Assembly (NCBI RefSeq): GCF_001975985.1
Contig: NZ_MTQF01000007.1
Location: 186,001 to 250,000 of the forward strand
DNA: 64,000 nucleotides
Reading direction: 5' to 3'
DNA from: [Flexibacter] sp. ATCC 35103
GTDB lineage: Bacteria; Bacteroidota; Bacteroidia; Flavobacteriales; Flavobacteriaceae
The position numbers were made by a program, and so were the translations under genes. Below are positions 8,644 through 16,562 of this stretch, one piece after another. The notes under the pieces were generated by a model, which searched no databases, was not told where the DNA came from, and saw nothing but the letters and a program-made list of their open reading frames with translations. Each line of letters starts with the position of its first letter. Position 1 is the stretch's first letter.

Positions 8644-9608
8644 TATACGATTCCTTCTTTTAAAATGTCATGTAAATGTAATACTCCTTTGTACTCGCCG
8701 TTATCTGAAACAATAAGTTGTGTTATAGAAAAATCTTCTAAAATATTTAAAGCATCAACTGCCATAGTTTCTGAAGATACTAATTTAGGGTTTCTCGACA
8801 TAATATCTTTTGCAGTTAAATCTGCAATAGTATCTACGTCATTTAGCATTCTACGGATGTCACCATCAGTAATAATTCCGATAATTTTTTCATTTTCAAT
8901 TACTGCTGTAACACCCAATCTTTTTTCAGAGATCTCAAAAATAACTTTTTTAACTGAAGTATCCGGAGTCACTTGAGGTTTTAATGAATGCTCGATCATA
9001 TCTTTTACACGAAGTAATAACTTTTTTCCTAAAGCCCCACCAGGATGGTAAACGGCAAAATCTTCGGGTTTAAAATCGCGCATTTCCATCAAACAAACCG
9101 CAAGAGCATCACCCATAACAAGTTGGGCTGTTGTACTGTTTGTTGGCGCCAGGTTTATAGGGCAAGCTTCCATATCGACCGTTGTGTTCAAAACGTAGTC
9201 TGAACCTTTGGCTAATGACGAAGTTATGTTTCCGGTAATGGCAATTAAAATATTTCCAAAACGTTTCAATAACGGTACTAAAACTTTTATTTCAGGACTG
9301 TTTCCGCTTTTAGAAATACAGATAATGATGTCTTCTTTTTGTATCATTCCCAAGTCGCCGTGAATAGCTTCTGAAGCATGAAGAAACATAGATGGCGTTC
9401 CGGTAGAGTTAAAAGTCGCTACCATTTTTTGAGCAATGATGGCACTTTTTCCGATGCCCGTAACGATCAATCGGCCTTTTGTTTCGTAAATACGTTGGGT
9501 TGCTTCGTAGAAATTTTCATCCAGAAAATCAATTAGCTTTGTAATTGCTTCACTTTCAGATAGTATGGTTTTTTTGGCGATCGCCAATATATTTTCTTTT
9601 GTGATCAA
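8643..9608 (-). CDS. kdsD: KpsF/GutQ family arabinose-5-phosphate isomerase
   Basis: Converts ribulose-5-phosphate to arabinose-5-phosphate, the first step to Kdo for lipopolysaccharide. An N-terminal SIS domain carries VTGIGKSAIIAQKMVATFNS, FLHASEAIHGDLGM and the serine-rich CISKSGNSPE. Two CBS repeats follow (KDMIEHSLKP... and KDIMSRNPKLV...). The only upstream ATG, at 9704, would overlap recQ and lie upstream of the -7 box. I prefer the TTG at 9606-9608, giving 321 residues starting (M)ITKENILAIAKK. It is first in the operon with tatC and the AhpD-like gene. Confidence 0.9.
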   Translation of the reverse strand: MITKENILAIAKKTILSESEAITKLIDFLDENFYEATQRIYETKGRLIVTGIGKSAIIAQKMVATFNSTGTPSMFLHASEAIHGDLGMIQKEDIIICISKSGNSPEIKVLVPLLKRFGNILIAITGNITSSLAKGSDYVLNTTVDMEACPINLAPTNSTTAQLVMGDALAVCLMEMRDFKPEDFAVYHPGGALGKKLLLRVKDMIEHSLKPQVTPDTSVKKVIFEISEKRLGVTAVIENEKIIGIITDGDIRRMLNDVDTIADLTAKDIMSRNPKLVSSETMAVDALNILEDFSITQLIVSDNGEYKGVLHLHDILKEGIV

Positions 9609-9662
9609 AACAGGATATTTAAAATTTGTATGTATAAAAGAAAGTTGTATCTTTATGTGTTG

Positions 9663-9670
9663 CAAATTTA
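9663..9670 (-). promoter_or_regulatory. -7 box TAAATTTG for the kdsD-tatC operon
   Basis: Read on the minus strand this is TAAATTTG, an exact Bacteroidota -7 match. A transcript starting about 7 bases downstream would not include the ATG at 9704, which supports the TTG start at 9608. A weaker TATCTTTA (9648-9655) on the plus strand may serve recQ. Confidence 0.5.
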
Positions 9671-9694
9671 TACAAAATACCATTAATATAAAGA

Positions 9695-11890
9695 ATGAAT
9701 TCAAACGAAATTGAAATACACAAGGAATTAAAGAAGTATTTCGGCTTTAGCCAATTTAAGGGTTTGCAGGAGCAAGTCATTACGAGTATCTTAGGTAAAA
9801 AGAATACATTCGTAATTATGCCTACTGGCGGTGGAAAGTCTCTTTGTTATCAATTACCCGCTTTAATTCAGGACGGAACAGCAATTGTTGTTTCTCCTTT
9901 GATTGCTTTGATGAAAAATCAGGTTGATGCCATCAGAAGCCTTTCTTCAGAAAACGGAATTGCGCATGTATTAAATTCCTCTCTCACAAAAACAGAAATC
10001 GCACAAGTAAAAAAAGACATTACTTCCGGCTTGACAAAACTTTTGTATGTAGCTCCGGAATCTTTGACAAAAGAAGAATATGTGGCTTTTTTGCAAAGTG
10101 TGCCAATTTCATTTGTGGCTATCGACGAAGCACATTGTATTTCAGAATGGGGTCATGATTTTAGGCCTGAATATCGAAATCTGAAAAATATTATCAAACA
10201 ACTGGGGCAAGTGCCAATTATTGGTCTTACTGCAACTGCAACGCCAAAAGTTCAGGAAGATATTCTTAAAAACCTTGACATGTCTGATGCAAATACTTTT
10301 AAAGCATCATTCAACAGACCGAACTTATACTACGAGGTTAGAACAAAAACTAAAAATATAGAATCGGATATTATTCGATTTATAAAACAACATAAAGGCA
10401 AGTCCGGAATTATTTATTGCTTAAGCCGCAAGAAAGTAGAATCTATTGCCGAAGTTTTACAAGTAAACGGAATCAGCGCTGTTCCTTATCACGCAGGTTT
10501 AGATGCTAAAACCCGCGCCAAACATCAGGATATGTTTTTGATGGAAGATGTAGATGTGGTTGTAGCAACAATTGCCTTTGGGATGGGAATTGACAAACCA
10601 GACGTTCGTTTTGTAATTCACCACGATATTCCAAAATCACTTGAAAGTTATTATCAGGAAACAGGTCGTGCCGGACGTGATGGAGGCGAAGGACATTGTT
10701 TAGCTTATTACTCCTATAAAGATGTAGAAAAGCTGGAGAAATTTATGTCCGGAAAACCAGTAGCAGAACAAGAAATTGGTTTTGCATTATTACAAGAAGT
10801 CGTGGCTTATGCCGAAACCTCAATGTCCCGCAGAAAATTCCTGCTGCACTATTTTGGAGAAGAATTCGACAGCGAAACCGGAGAAGGTGCTGATATGGAT
10901 GACAATGTTCGTAATCCTAAAACTAAAGTCGAAGCAAAGGAACAGGCCGTTAAATTACTTGAAATTGTTCGTGATACAAAACATATATATAAGTCGAAAG
11001 AAATTGTCTTTACATTAATAGGTAGAATAAATGCCGTAATTAAAGCACATAAAACAGATACACAATCCTTTTTTGGTTCAGGCTCAGATCATGACGAGAA
11101 ATATTGGATGGCATTATTACGACAAGTTTTAGTAGCAGGATATTTATCTAAAGATATCGAAACTTACGGAGTAGTAAAAATTACAAAAGAAGGCTTGGAC
11201 TTTATCAAAAATCCAGTTTCATTCATGATGTCTGAAGATCATGAATACAATGAATCTGAAGATGAAGCAATCGTAACAGCAGCAAAATCATCAGGAACTG
11301 CTGATGAAGTTTTAATGGGAATGTTACGCGAACTTCGTAAAAAAGTTGCCAAGAAACTGGGAGTTCCTCCGTTTGTTGTTTTTCAGGATCCTTCTCTTGA
11401 AGATATGGCCTTAAAATATCCAATTACTTTAACTGAGCTATATAATATTCATGGTGTTGGTGAAGGAAAAGCCAAGAAATATGGTAATGATTTCGTGACC
11501 TTAATTAGTCGTTATGTAGAAGATAACGATATTATTCGTCCAGATGATTTAGTGGTGAAATCTACCGGAGTGAACTCTGCAAATAAATTATATATCATCC
11601 AGAATATAGATCGAAAATTACCATTGAGTGATATTGCCTCAGCAAAAGGACTTTCGATGGATGCTTTGATCAAAGAAATGGAAATGATCGTATATGCAGG
11701 AACAAAACTTAATATTAAATATTGGGTAGATGATATGCTCGACGACGATCAGCAAGAAGAAATTCACGACTATTTCATGGAATCAGAATCAGATAAAATC
11801 GAAGACGCTCTTAAAGAATTCGATGGCGATTATGATATTGATGAATTACGCTTAATGCGAATTAAATTTATTAGTGAAGTAGCGAATTAA
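9695..11890 (+). CDS. recQ: ATP-dependent DNA helicase RecQ (zinc-cysteine-free variant)
   Basis: A 731-residue 3'-5' helicase. Walker A MPTGGGKSLCYQLP lies near residue 42, the DEAH box in AIDEAHCISEWGHDFRPEYR near 143, and motif VI in YYQETGRAGRDGG. An RQC winged-helix region and an HRDC domain (VFQDPSLEDMALKYP...) follow. The protein is longer than E. coli RecQ (about 610). The zinc-binding segment after RRKFLLHYFGEEF reads DSETGEGADMDDNVRNP, with no cysteines where E. coli has its zinc ligands. It is divergent from the kdsD operon and ends in a highly acidic tail. Confidence 0.95.
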   Translation: MNSNEIEIHKELKKYFGFSQFKGLQEQVITSILGKKNTFVIMPTGGGKSLCYQLPALIQDGTAIVVSPLIALMKNQVDAIRSLSSENGIAHVLNSSLTKTEIAQVKKDITSGLTKLLYVAPESLTKEEYVAFLQSVPISFVAIDEAHCISEWGHDFRPEYRNLKNIIKQLGQVPIIGLTATATPKVQEDILKNLDMSDANTFKASFNRPNLYYEVRTKTKNIESDIIRFIKQHKGKSGIIYCLSRKKVESIAEVLQVNGISAVPYHAGLDAKTRAKHQDMFLMEDVDVVVATIAFGMGIDKPDVRFVIHHDIPKSLESYYQETGRAGRDGGEGHCLAYYSYKDVEKLEKFMSGKPVAEQEIGFALLQEVVAYAETSMSRRKFLLHYFGEEFDSETGEGADMDDNVRNPKTKVEAKEQAVKLLEIVRDTKHIYKSKEIVFTLIGRINAVIKAHKTDTQSFFGSGSDHDEKYWMALLRQVLVAGYLSKDIETYGVVKITKEGLDFIKNPVSFMMSEDHEYNESEDEAIVTAAKSSGTADEVLMGMLRELRKKVAKKLGVPPFVVFQDPSLEDMALKYPITLTELYNIHGVGEGKAKKYGNDFVTLISRYVEDNDIIRPDDLVVKSTGVNSANKLYIIQNIDRKLPLSDIASAKGLSMDALIKEMEMIVYAGTKLNIKYWVDDMLDDDQQEEIHDYFMESESDKIEDALKEFDGDYDIDELRLMRIKFISEVAN

Positions 11891-11892
11891 AA

Positions 11893-12012
11893 AGTTTACA
11901 GTCACAGTTTACAGTCATAGTCAGAACTGTAAACTGTGACCGAAAACTGAGACTGCGACTTAAATTTATTCTCAGTACATAAAACTGTAAACTGCCACTG
12001 AGAACTGTGACT
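11893..12012. repeat. Mosaic repeat, cAGTTTACAGT / AACTGTAAACTG family
   Basis: Between recQ and the convergent small gene, units AGTTTACAGTCACAG and AACTGTAAACTG alternate three or more times in both orientations, interrupted by a short AT-rich spacer. It uses the same vocabulary as 6499-6567. Confidence 0.75.
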
Positions 12013-12015
12013 TTT

Positions 12016-12255
12016 TTACCCCTCATATACTTCCCCGCGATGTGGTTTTAAAGCATCTCTTACAGAAATCATATTTTCATCCGTTACGACCATAAAAGCG
12101 GTAGCATGCATATCGTTTATGATTTTAAAGCCTGTAATATTCAAAGGCAATTTTTCTATTGCGATATATTCTTTTAAATGAATTTCATGATGTTCGGCTG
12201 TTTTTGCCGAAGCCGGACCACGAAAATCCCAAATCAATTTTATTTTTCTAGACAT
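12016..12255 (-). CDS. Small conserved-looking hypothetical protein (79 aa)
   Basis: A 79-residue soluble protein beginning MSRKIKLIWDFRGP and ending LKPHRGEVYEG. I do not recognise a named domain. A HAEHHEIHL-like histidine cluster (TAEHHEIHLKEY, residues 20-31) is visible. The ORF is supported by a -7 box (TACCTTTG on the minus strand, 12287-12294) at normal distance and by codon use like its neighbours. It is flanked by repeat-rich gaps on both sides and stands alone as a single-gene unit convergent with recQ. Confidence 0.6.
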   Translation of the reverse strand: MSRKIKLIWDFRGPASAKTAEHHEIHLKEYIAIEKLPLNITGFKIINDMHATAFMVVTDENMISVRDALKPHRGEVYEG

Positions 12256-12587
12256 TTTTTTTTATAGGTGCAAAGGTTCAGAGGAGCAAAGGTACAAAGT
12301 CTTTTTTCATGAAAATTAAAAAAGTTACTGCAGAATTAACCGCAAAGTGAGCTAAGATTTTTTAAAACTGATGTTTAATATGCACGCAAAGTCGCGAAGG
12401 CGCAAAGAAAATAAAACTTTGCGACTCTGCGACTTTGCGAGATTAAAAAATAAAGCTTGGCGAACTTTACTTTTTCTAACCACAATCTGCGTTCAAATTT
12501 TACAGTAAATACATAATCTCATTTCAAAATAGTATTTTTGCATGTTCTTTTCATAAAAAGAAAAGCTAATTGAATAAATATAACAAA
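12256..12587. other. Intergenic gap with dispersed GCAAAGTCGC repeats
   Basis: I see no gene in this 332-bp stretch. It holds the minus-strand promoter of the 79-aa gene near 12287-12294 and an inverted repeat at 12383-12441. That repeat is built from GCAAAGTCGC / GCGACTTTGC units, the same family as 49335-49402. The remainder is AT-rich. Confidence 0.6.
12383..12441. repeat. Inverted repeat GCAAAGTCGC...GCGACTTTGC
   Basis: The left arm CACGCAAAGTCGCGAAGG and right arm GCGACTCTGCGACTTTGCGA face each other across a short AT spacer. The same arms recur in inverted arrangement at 49335-49402. Confidence 0.75.
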
Positions 12588-14147
12588 ATGCCAAGAGAAC
12601 TTTTACTTCAGGTAACTCCGGAAATAGCTGCAAACGAATTGTTGCTAAAAGACTATTTGTCTAAACAAATAAAGGTTTCTCCTAAGGAAATTCAACATAT
12701 TTCTATTTTAAAACGATCTATTGATGCACGCCAAAAAGCGATAAAAATCAATCTGAAAGTAATCATCTATTTACAAGGAGAACCTTTTCAGGAAACTAAA
12801 ATAGAGCTACCTATATATAAGGATGTTTCTTCGGCTCAGGAAGTAATTGTAGTTGGAGCAGGTCCTGCAGGACTTTTTGCAGCTTTGCAATTAATAGAAT
12901 TAGGTTTAAAGCCAATTGTCTTAGAACGAGGAAAAGATGTTCGAGGCCGTCGTCGTGATTTAAAAGCAATAAACGTAGAGCATATCGTAAACGAAGATTC
13001 TAATTATTGTTTTGGAGAAGGTGGAGCAGGAACGTACTCTGACGGAAAATTATATACGCGTTCTAAAAAACGTGGTGATGTGACTAGAATATTAGAACTT
13101 CTGGTAGCTTTTGGAGCTTCTGAAGATATTCTCGTAGAAGCACATCCGCATATTGGGACAAATAAACTGCCTAAAATTATTGAAGATATCCGAAATAAAA
13201 TTATCGAATTTGGTGGTCAGGTTTTGTTTGATACCCGCGTTACTGATATTTTGGTAAAGAATAACGAAGTTGAAGGAATCGTTACTCAAAACGGAGACAA
13301 GATTCTGGCTAATAAATTGATCTTGGCAACCGGACATTCTGCAAGGGATATTTTTGAATTATTGGATAAAAAGAAAATTTTTATTGAAGCAAAACCTTTT
13401 GCGCTGGGTGTTCGTGCAGAGCATTCTCAACAATTAATAGATAGTATTCAATATAGCTGCGATTATCGTGGCGAACATTTGCCTCCGGCGCCATATTCTA
13501 TTGTAAAACAAGTTAACGGTCGCGGAATGTACTCATTTTGTATGTGTCCCGGAGGTGTAATTGCGCCTTGTGCTACAAGTCCGGGTGAAGTGGTTACAAA
13601 TGGTTGGTCGCCTTCTAAACGTGATCAGGTTACGGCAAATTCAGGAATTGTGATCGAATTAAAATTAGAAGATTTTAAACCTTTTGCAAAATTTGGTGCT
13701 TTGGCCGGAATGGAATTTCAAAAAAGTATCGAACAAAAAGCGTGGCATTTGGCAGGGGAGACTCAAAAAGTTCCTGCACAGCGAATGGTTGATTTTACGC
13801 AAAATATAGTTTCTGCTGATATTCCTAAAACTTCTTACGTTCCCGGGACAACTTCGGTAGAAATGGGGCAGGTTTTTCCCGGATTTTTATCACAAATTTT
13901 ACGCGAAGGTTTCAAAGAATTCGGAAAATCAATGCGCGGTTATTTGACTAATGAAGCTATTTTGCATGCGCCGGAAAGCAGAACTTCGTCTCCGGTTCGT
14001 ATTCCGAGGGATCCAATAACTTATGAGCATTTGCAAATAAAAGGTTTGTATCCTTGCGGAGAAGGAGCAGGTTATGCCGGCGGAATTATATCTGCTGCGA
14101 TTGATGGCGAAAAATGTGCTTTGATGATTGCCGAAACTTTAAAATAA
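12588..14147 (+). CDS. FAD-dependent oxidoreductase (COG2509-like dehydrogenase)
   Basis: About 519 residues from the ATG at 12588 (a TTG at 12570 would add six). A short N-terminal alpha/beta domain precedes the dinucleotide-binding loop VIVVGAGPAGLFAALQL and LERGKDVRGRRRD. ILATGHSARD and a C-terminal GLYPCGEGAGYAGGI close the FAD site. This layout matches the uncharacterised FAD-dependent dehydrogenase group COG2509, found in many bacteria. Substrate and electron acceptor are unknown. Cys-rich stretches (FCMCPGGVIAPCATS) may be functional. It is followed 9 bp later by a hypothetical gene on the same strand. Confidence 0.88.
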   Translation: MPRELLLQVTPEIAANELLLKDYLSKQIKVSPKEIQHISILKRSIDARQKAIKINLKVIIYLQGEPFQETKIELPIYKDVSSAQEVIVVGAGPAGLFAALQLIELGLKPIVLERGKDVRGRRRDLKAINVEHIVNEDSNYCFGEGGAGTYSDGKLYTRSKKRGDVTRILELLVAFGASEDILVEAHPHIGTNKLPKIIEDIRNKIIEFGGQVLFDTRVTDILVKNNEVEGIVTQNGDKILANKLILATGHSARDIFELLDKKKIFIEAKPFALGVRAEHSQQLIDSIQYSCDYRGEHLPPAPYSIVKQVNGRGMYSFCMCPGGVIAPCATSPGEVVTNGWSPSKRDQVTANSGIVIELKLEDFKPFAKFGALAGMEFQKSIEQKAWHLAGETQKVPAQRMVDFTQNIVSADIPKTSYVPGTTSVEMGQVFPGFLSQILREGFKEFGKSMRGYLTNEAILHAPESRTSSPVRIPRDPITYEHLQIKGLYPCGEGAGYAGGIISAAIDGEKCALMIAETLK

Positions 14148-14156
14148 TATAGTATT

Positions 14157-15248
14157 ATGAAGAACTTCTTTTCTAATTTCTTTGGTAGAAATAATGATCC
14201 AAAATCAATTGTTTCTTTTGATGTTATGGACAGTATTTATTCAGAATTGTATAATGGGAATAATAGTTTTGAATTTAAAATAAAAGGAATTCATGATACA
14301 GTTTCTGTGAATTTGTATTCATTTCCAACTTCATTTGATCACGATGAAGGAAAAATTGAGATCGGGAAAAGCGGTTTTAAGAATGCATACGAAGTTTTGA
14401 ACGAAGTATATAAAAAGATTAATATAGGGTCAGTTTCAGAAGAACAGATGCTTCAGGAATTAGAATACGATTATATTCATATTCAGTTTTACACCGAGCC
14501 AGCGCCGGAAGCTAAAAAGTATCTGAAACATGTTTTGCATAATTTCATGATATTTTTTTGTTGTACCAATAGCCTGGAAACGAATGATTTTAGAATGATC
14601 TATAATAATAGTTATTTTCTGGATTATACAAAAGGAATATTAGAAGCTGAATCTATTGATATAAAAGATCCTAAAAATGAGACTCAGAAAATAGGTTTTA
14701 AAGAATTTGAAAGGGTTTTGCAGGGTATTTGTCAGTATTTGCAAATAGAATTACCGGAAAGTATCGAACTTCCTTCGCAAGAAAATCTGTTGCCGGAAGA
14801 TGTTGAGGTTACTCAGGAAACTTTTGAAGAGTTTATAAAATTGGTTACAAGAGGAGATGTAGAGGGGAAATTGGTTCAAAAGCAGTCGAAAAAGCTATTG
14901 AAGAATTTTAGAAAAGGTCATACAGAATATCACGAAATAGTGCAAGGGCATTGGGATTTTTTTGAAATTATCGATGCTTGGAACAGCGATTGGAAATTTG
15001 ATCCTGAAGATGCTGAATATTTTATCTCTGAGATGATTGGCGAAGATCTAAATTTCGATTACCCGGAAGAAACGTATAGCCATGATTTGTTTCCTTACAT
15101 ACAGTCGGCTTTAGAAAAGAAAGGTTTTAAATTAATGAGTTACGATACGCACGGAGATAATTATTTGTTTTTTGTAGCAAATAAAAGTGATGTTGCCAGA
15201 ATTTTAGAATTGTCTGCATTGACGAAGATTGAGGTTGATAATTTATAA
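14157..15248 (+). CDS. Hypothetical protein, acidic, soluble (363 aa)
   Basis: I do not recognise this family. The protein has no signal peptide or membrane segment and is rich in Glu, Asp and aromatic residues. Two parts can be separated. The N-terminal region (about 1-200) ends in a predicted helical segment. The C-terminal region (about 215-363) contains HGHWDFFEIIDAW-like aromatic-rich sequence (GHWDFFEIIDAWNSDWKFD). It starts 9 bp after the FAD oxidoreductase gene and is probably cotranscribed with it, but the sequence gives no clue to a shared pathway. Confidence 0.75.
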   Translation: MKNFFSNFFGRNNDPKSIVSFDVMDSIYSELYNGNNSFEFKIKGIHDTVSVNLYSFPTSFDHDEGKIEIGKSGFKNAYEVLNEVYKKINIGSVSEEQMLQELEYDYIHIQFYTEPAPEAKKYLKHVLHNFMIFFCCTNSLETNDFRMIYNNSYFLDYTKGILEAESIDIKDPKNETQKIGFKEFERVLQGICQYLQIELPESIELPSQENLLPEDVEVTQETFEEFIKLVTRGDVEGKLVQKQSKKLLKNFRKGHTEYHEIVQGHWDFFEIIDAWNSDWKFDPEDAEYFISEMIGEDLNFDYPEETYSHDLFPYIQSALEKKGFKLMSYDTHGDNYLFFVANKSDVARILELSALTKIEVDNL

Positions 15249-15330
15249 AATTGATTTGAGATATTGGATTAAATTTTGTCGCGAAGTTGTTTGCCTGAAT
15301 TTGTTTTTATGAAGGTCAAAAACGATTGAA

Positions 15331-15386
15331 AAAAGAACGCAGATTAAACGGATTCGCTAAGCGAAAACGCTGATAAAAACGGATTA
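15331..15386. repeat. Dispersed repeat ACGCAGATTAAACGGATT
   Basis: The words ACGCAGATTAAACGGATT, CGCTGAT and AAAACGGATT are packed together here and recur in shuffled form at 59281-59336. There is no coding potential. Confidence 0.6.
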
Positions 15387-15426
15387 TGTTGTTGAGATCC
15401 TTTATTCCTGGGAATAATAAGGTTAC

Positions 15427-15473
15427 GTGAAAGTGAAAGTGAAAGTGAAAGTGAGACTGAGACTGAAATCTGA
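15427..15473. repeat. Hexanucleotide tandem repeat (GTGAAA)4 with degenerate tail
   Basis: Four exact GTGAAA units (15427-15450) pass into GTGAGA-CTGAGA-CTGAAA. It is intergenic between convergent genes and length polymorphism is likely. Confidence 0.8.
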
Positions 15474-15509
15474 GAATAATAACTGAAAATCAATGGTTGT
15501 CCGGATTGT

Positions 15510-16469
15510 TTACGGAATCAATATTATTTTTCCGGTACTTTTTCGGCTTTCGAGATAATCGTGTGCTTGTTTTCCTTCGTATAATTTAAAAGAAGTTGGG
15601 GTTGTTGGTGTAAGTTTTCCATCGATAATCCAAGAGAATAATTGATTCGCTCTTTTAATTCTTTCTTCTTTAGAATTTAAATAACTCCATAAATCCCCGC
15701 CCGTTAAAGTTTTCGAGCCATCCATTAGCATTCTTGGATCAACAGGTTCAGGATCACCGCCTGCCATCCCGAAGAAAACGACTTGTCCGCATTCTTTTGT
15801 GACTTCAAAACTTTCTTTAAGAGTACTTCCTATGCTGTCATAAACGACATCGACACCTTTTGGGACAATTTCAAAAATTTTTGATTTCCAATCTTCATGA
15901 TATAAAAAAACATAATCTGCACCTTGTTTAATGGCAACTTTTGCCTTGTCGGGAGAGGATGTTAGTCCAATAACATTAGCACCTAATAATTTGCTTATTT
16001 GGGTAAGAAATTGACCGACTCCGCCAGCAACAGCATGAATTAAAATGGTTTCTCCCTGGTTCGTTTTATGACTGTTAGTTGCTAAATAATGTGCCGTTAA
16101 ACCTTGTAATAACACAGAAGCTGCAGTTTCAAAAGAAATGGCTTCGGGTAACGGAAGAACATGATTTGTATTCACGGCAACCAATTCTGCATTTGCAAAA
16201 GGAACATCGGCGAAAGCCACACGATCTCCAACTTTATATTCCGGATGATTGTTTGCATCAACAACAATTCCTGCACCTTCGTAACCTGCAATAAAAGGCG
16301 GATTTCCTTTTAAATGATAATTTCCTTTTCGTCTGTAAACATCGGCAAAATTTAATCCAATGGCTTTCATTTCGACTAAAATTTCGTCGGTTTTTAATTC
16401 AGGATTCGGAATTTCAATATATTCTAAAACATCAGAATTACCAAAAGAAGAAAAGGTTAGTGCTTTCAT
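15510..16469 (-). CDS. Quinone oxidoreductase-like MDR family protein
   Basis: A 319-residue medium-chain dehydrogenase/reductase of the zinc-free quinone oxidoreductase type. The GroES-like N-terminal domain contains IGLNFADVYRRKGNY and GYEGAGIVV. The NADPH-binding Rossmann domain has HAVAGGVGQFLTQISKLLGA (near residue 143) and VVYDSIGS. No cysteine zinc cluster is present. The family reduces quinones or enones with NADPH; the actual substrate is unknown. It is a single-gene unit on the minus strand. Confidence 0.9.
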   Translation of the reverse strand: MKALTFSSFGNSDVLEYIEIPNPELKTDEILVEMKAIGLNFADVYRRKGNYHLKGNPPFIAGYEGAGIVVDANNHPEYKVGDRVAFADVPFANAELVAVNTNHVLPLPEAISFETAASVLLQGLTAHYLATNSHKTNQGETILIHAVAGGVGQFLTQISKLLGANVIGLTSSPDKAKVAIKQGADYVFLYHEDWKSKIFEIVPKGVDVVYDSIGSTLKESFEVTKECGQVVFFGMAGGDPEPVDPRMLMDGSKTLTGGDLWSYLNSKEERIKRANQLFSWIIDGKLTPTTPTSFKLYEGKQAHDYLESRKSTGKIILIP

Positions 16470-16562
16470 TTTTTAATTAAATTAAGAAATACAAAGTACG
16501 TGAAAATTTGTTTCCAGTTTGAAACTTTTATAGCTACAGATTATAAGGCAAAAAAAATAAAA

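Noticed and set aside
8643..9704. Start of kdsD at ATG 9704
   Set aside because: It would overlap the divergent recQ gene and lie upstream of the -7 box at 9663-9670; the extra residues do not resemble the SIS family. TTG at 9608 is preferred.
12016..12255. 79-aa gene as a chance ORF
   Set aside because: Rejected as chance because it has a promoter box and ordinary codon use; kept as hypothetical at moderate confidence.
12570..12587. TTG start of the FAD oxidoreductase at 12570
   Set aside because: ATG 12588 gives a normal start; the upstream six codons are not convincing.
15427..15450. (GTGAAA)4 as a CRISPR or regulatory array
   Set aside because: It is a simple hexanucleotide tract with no spacers.
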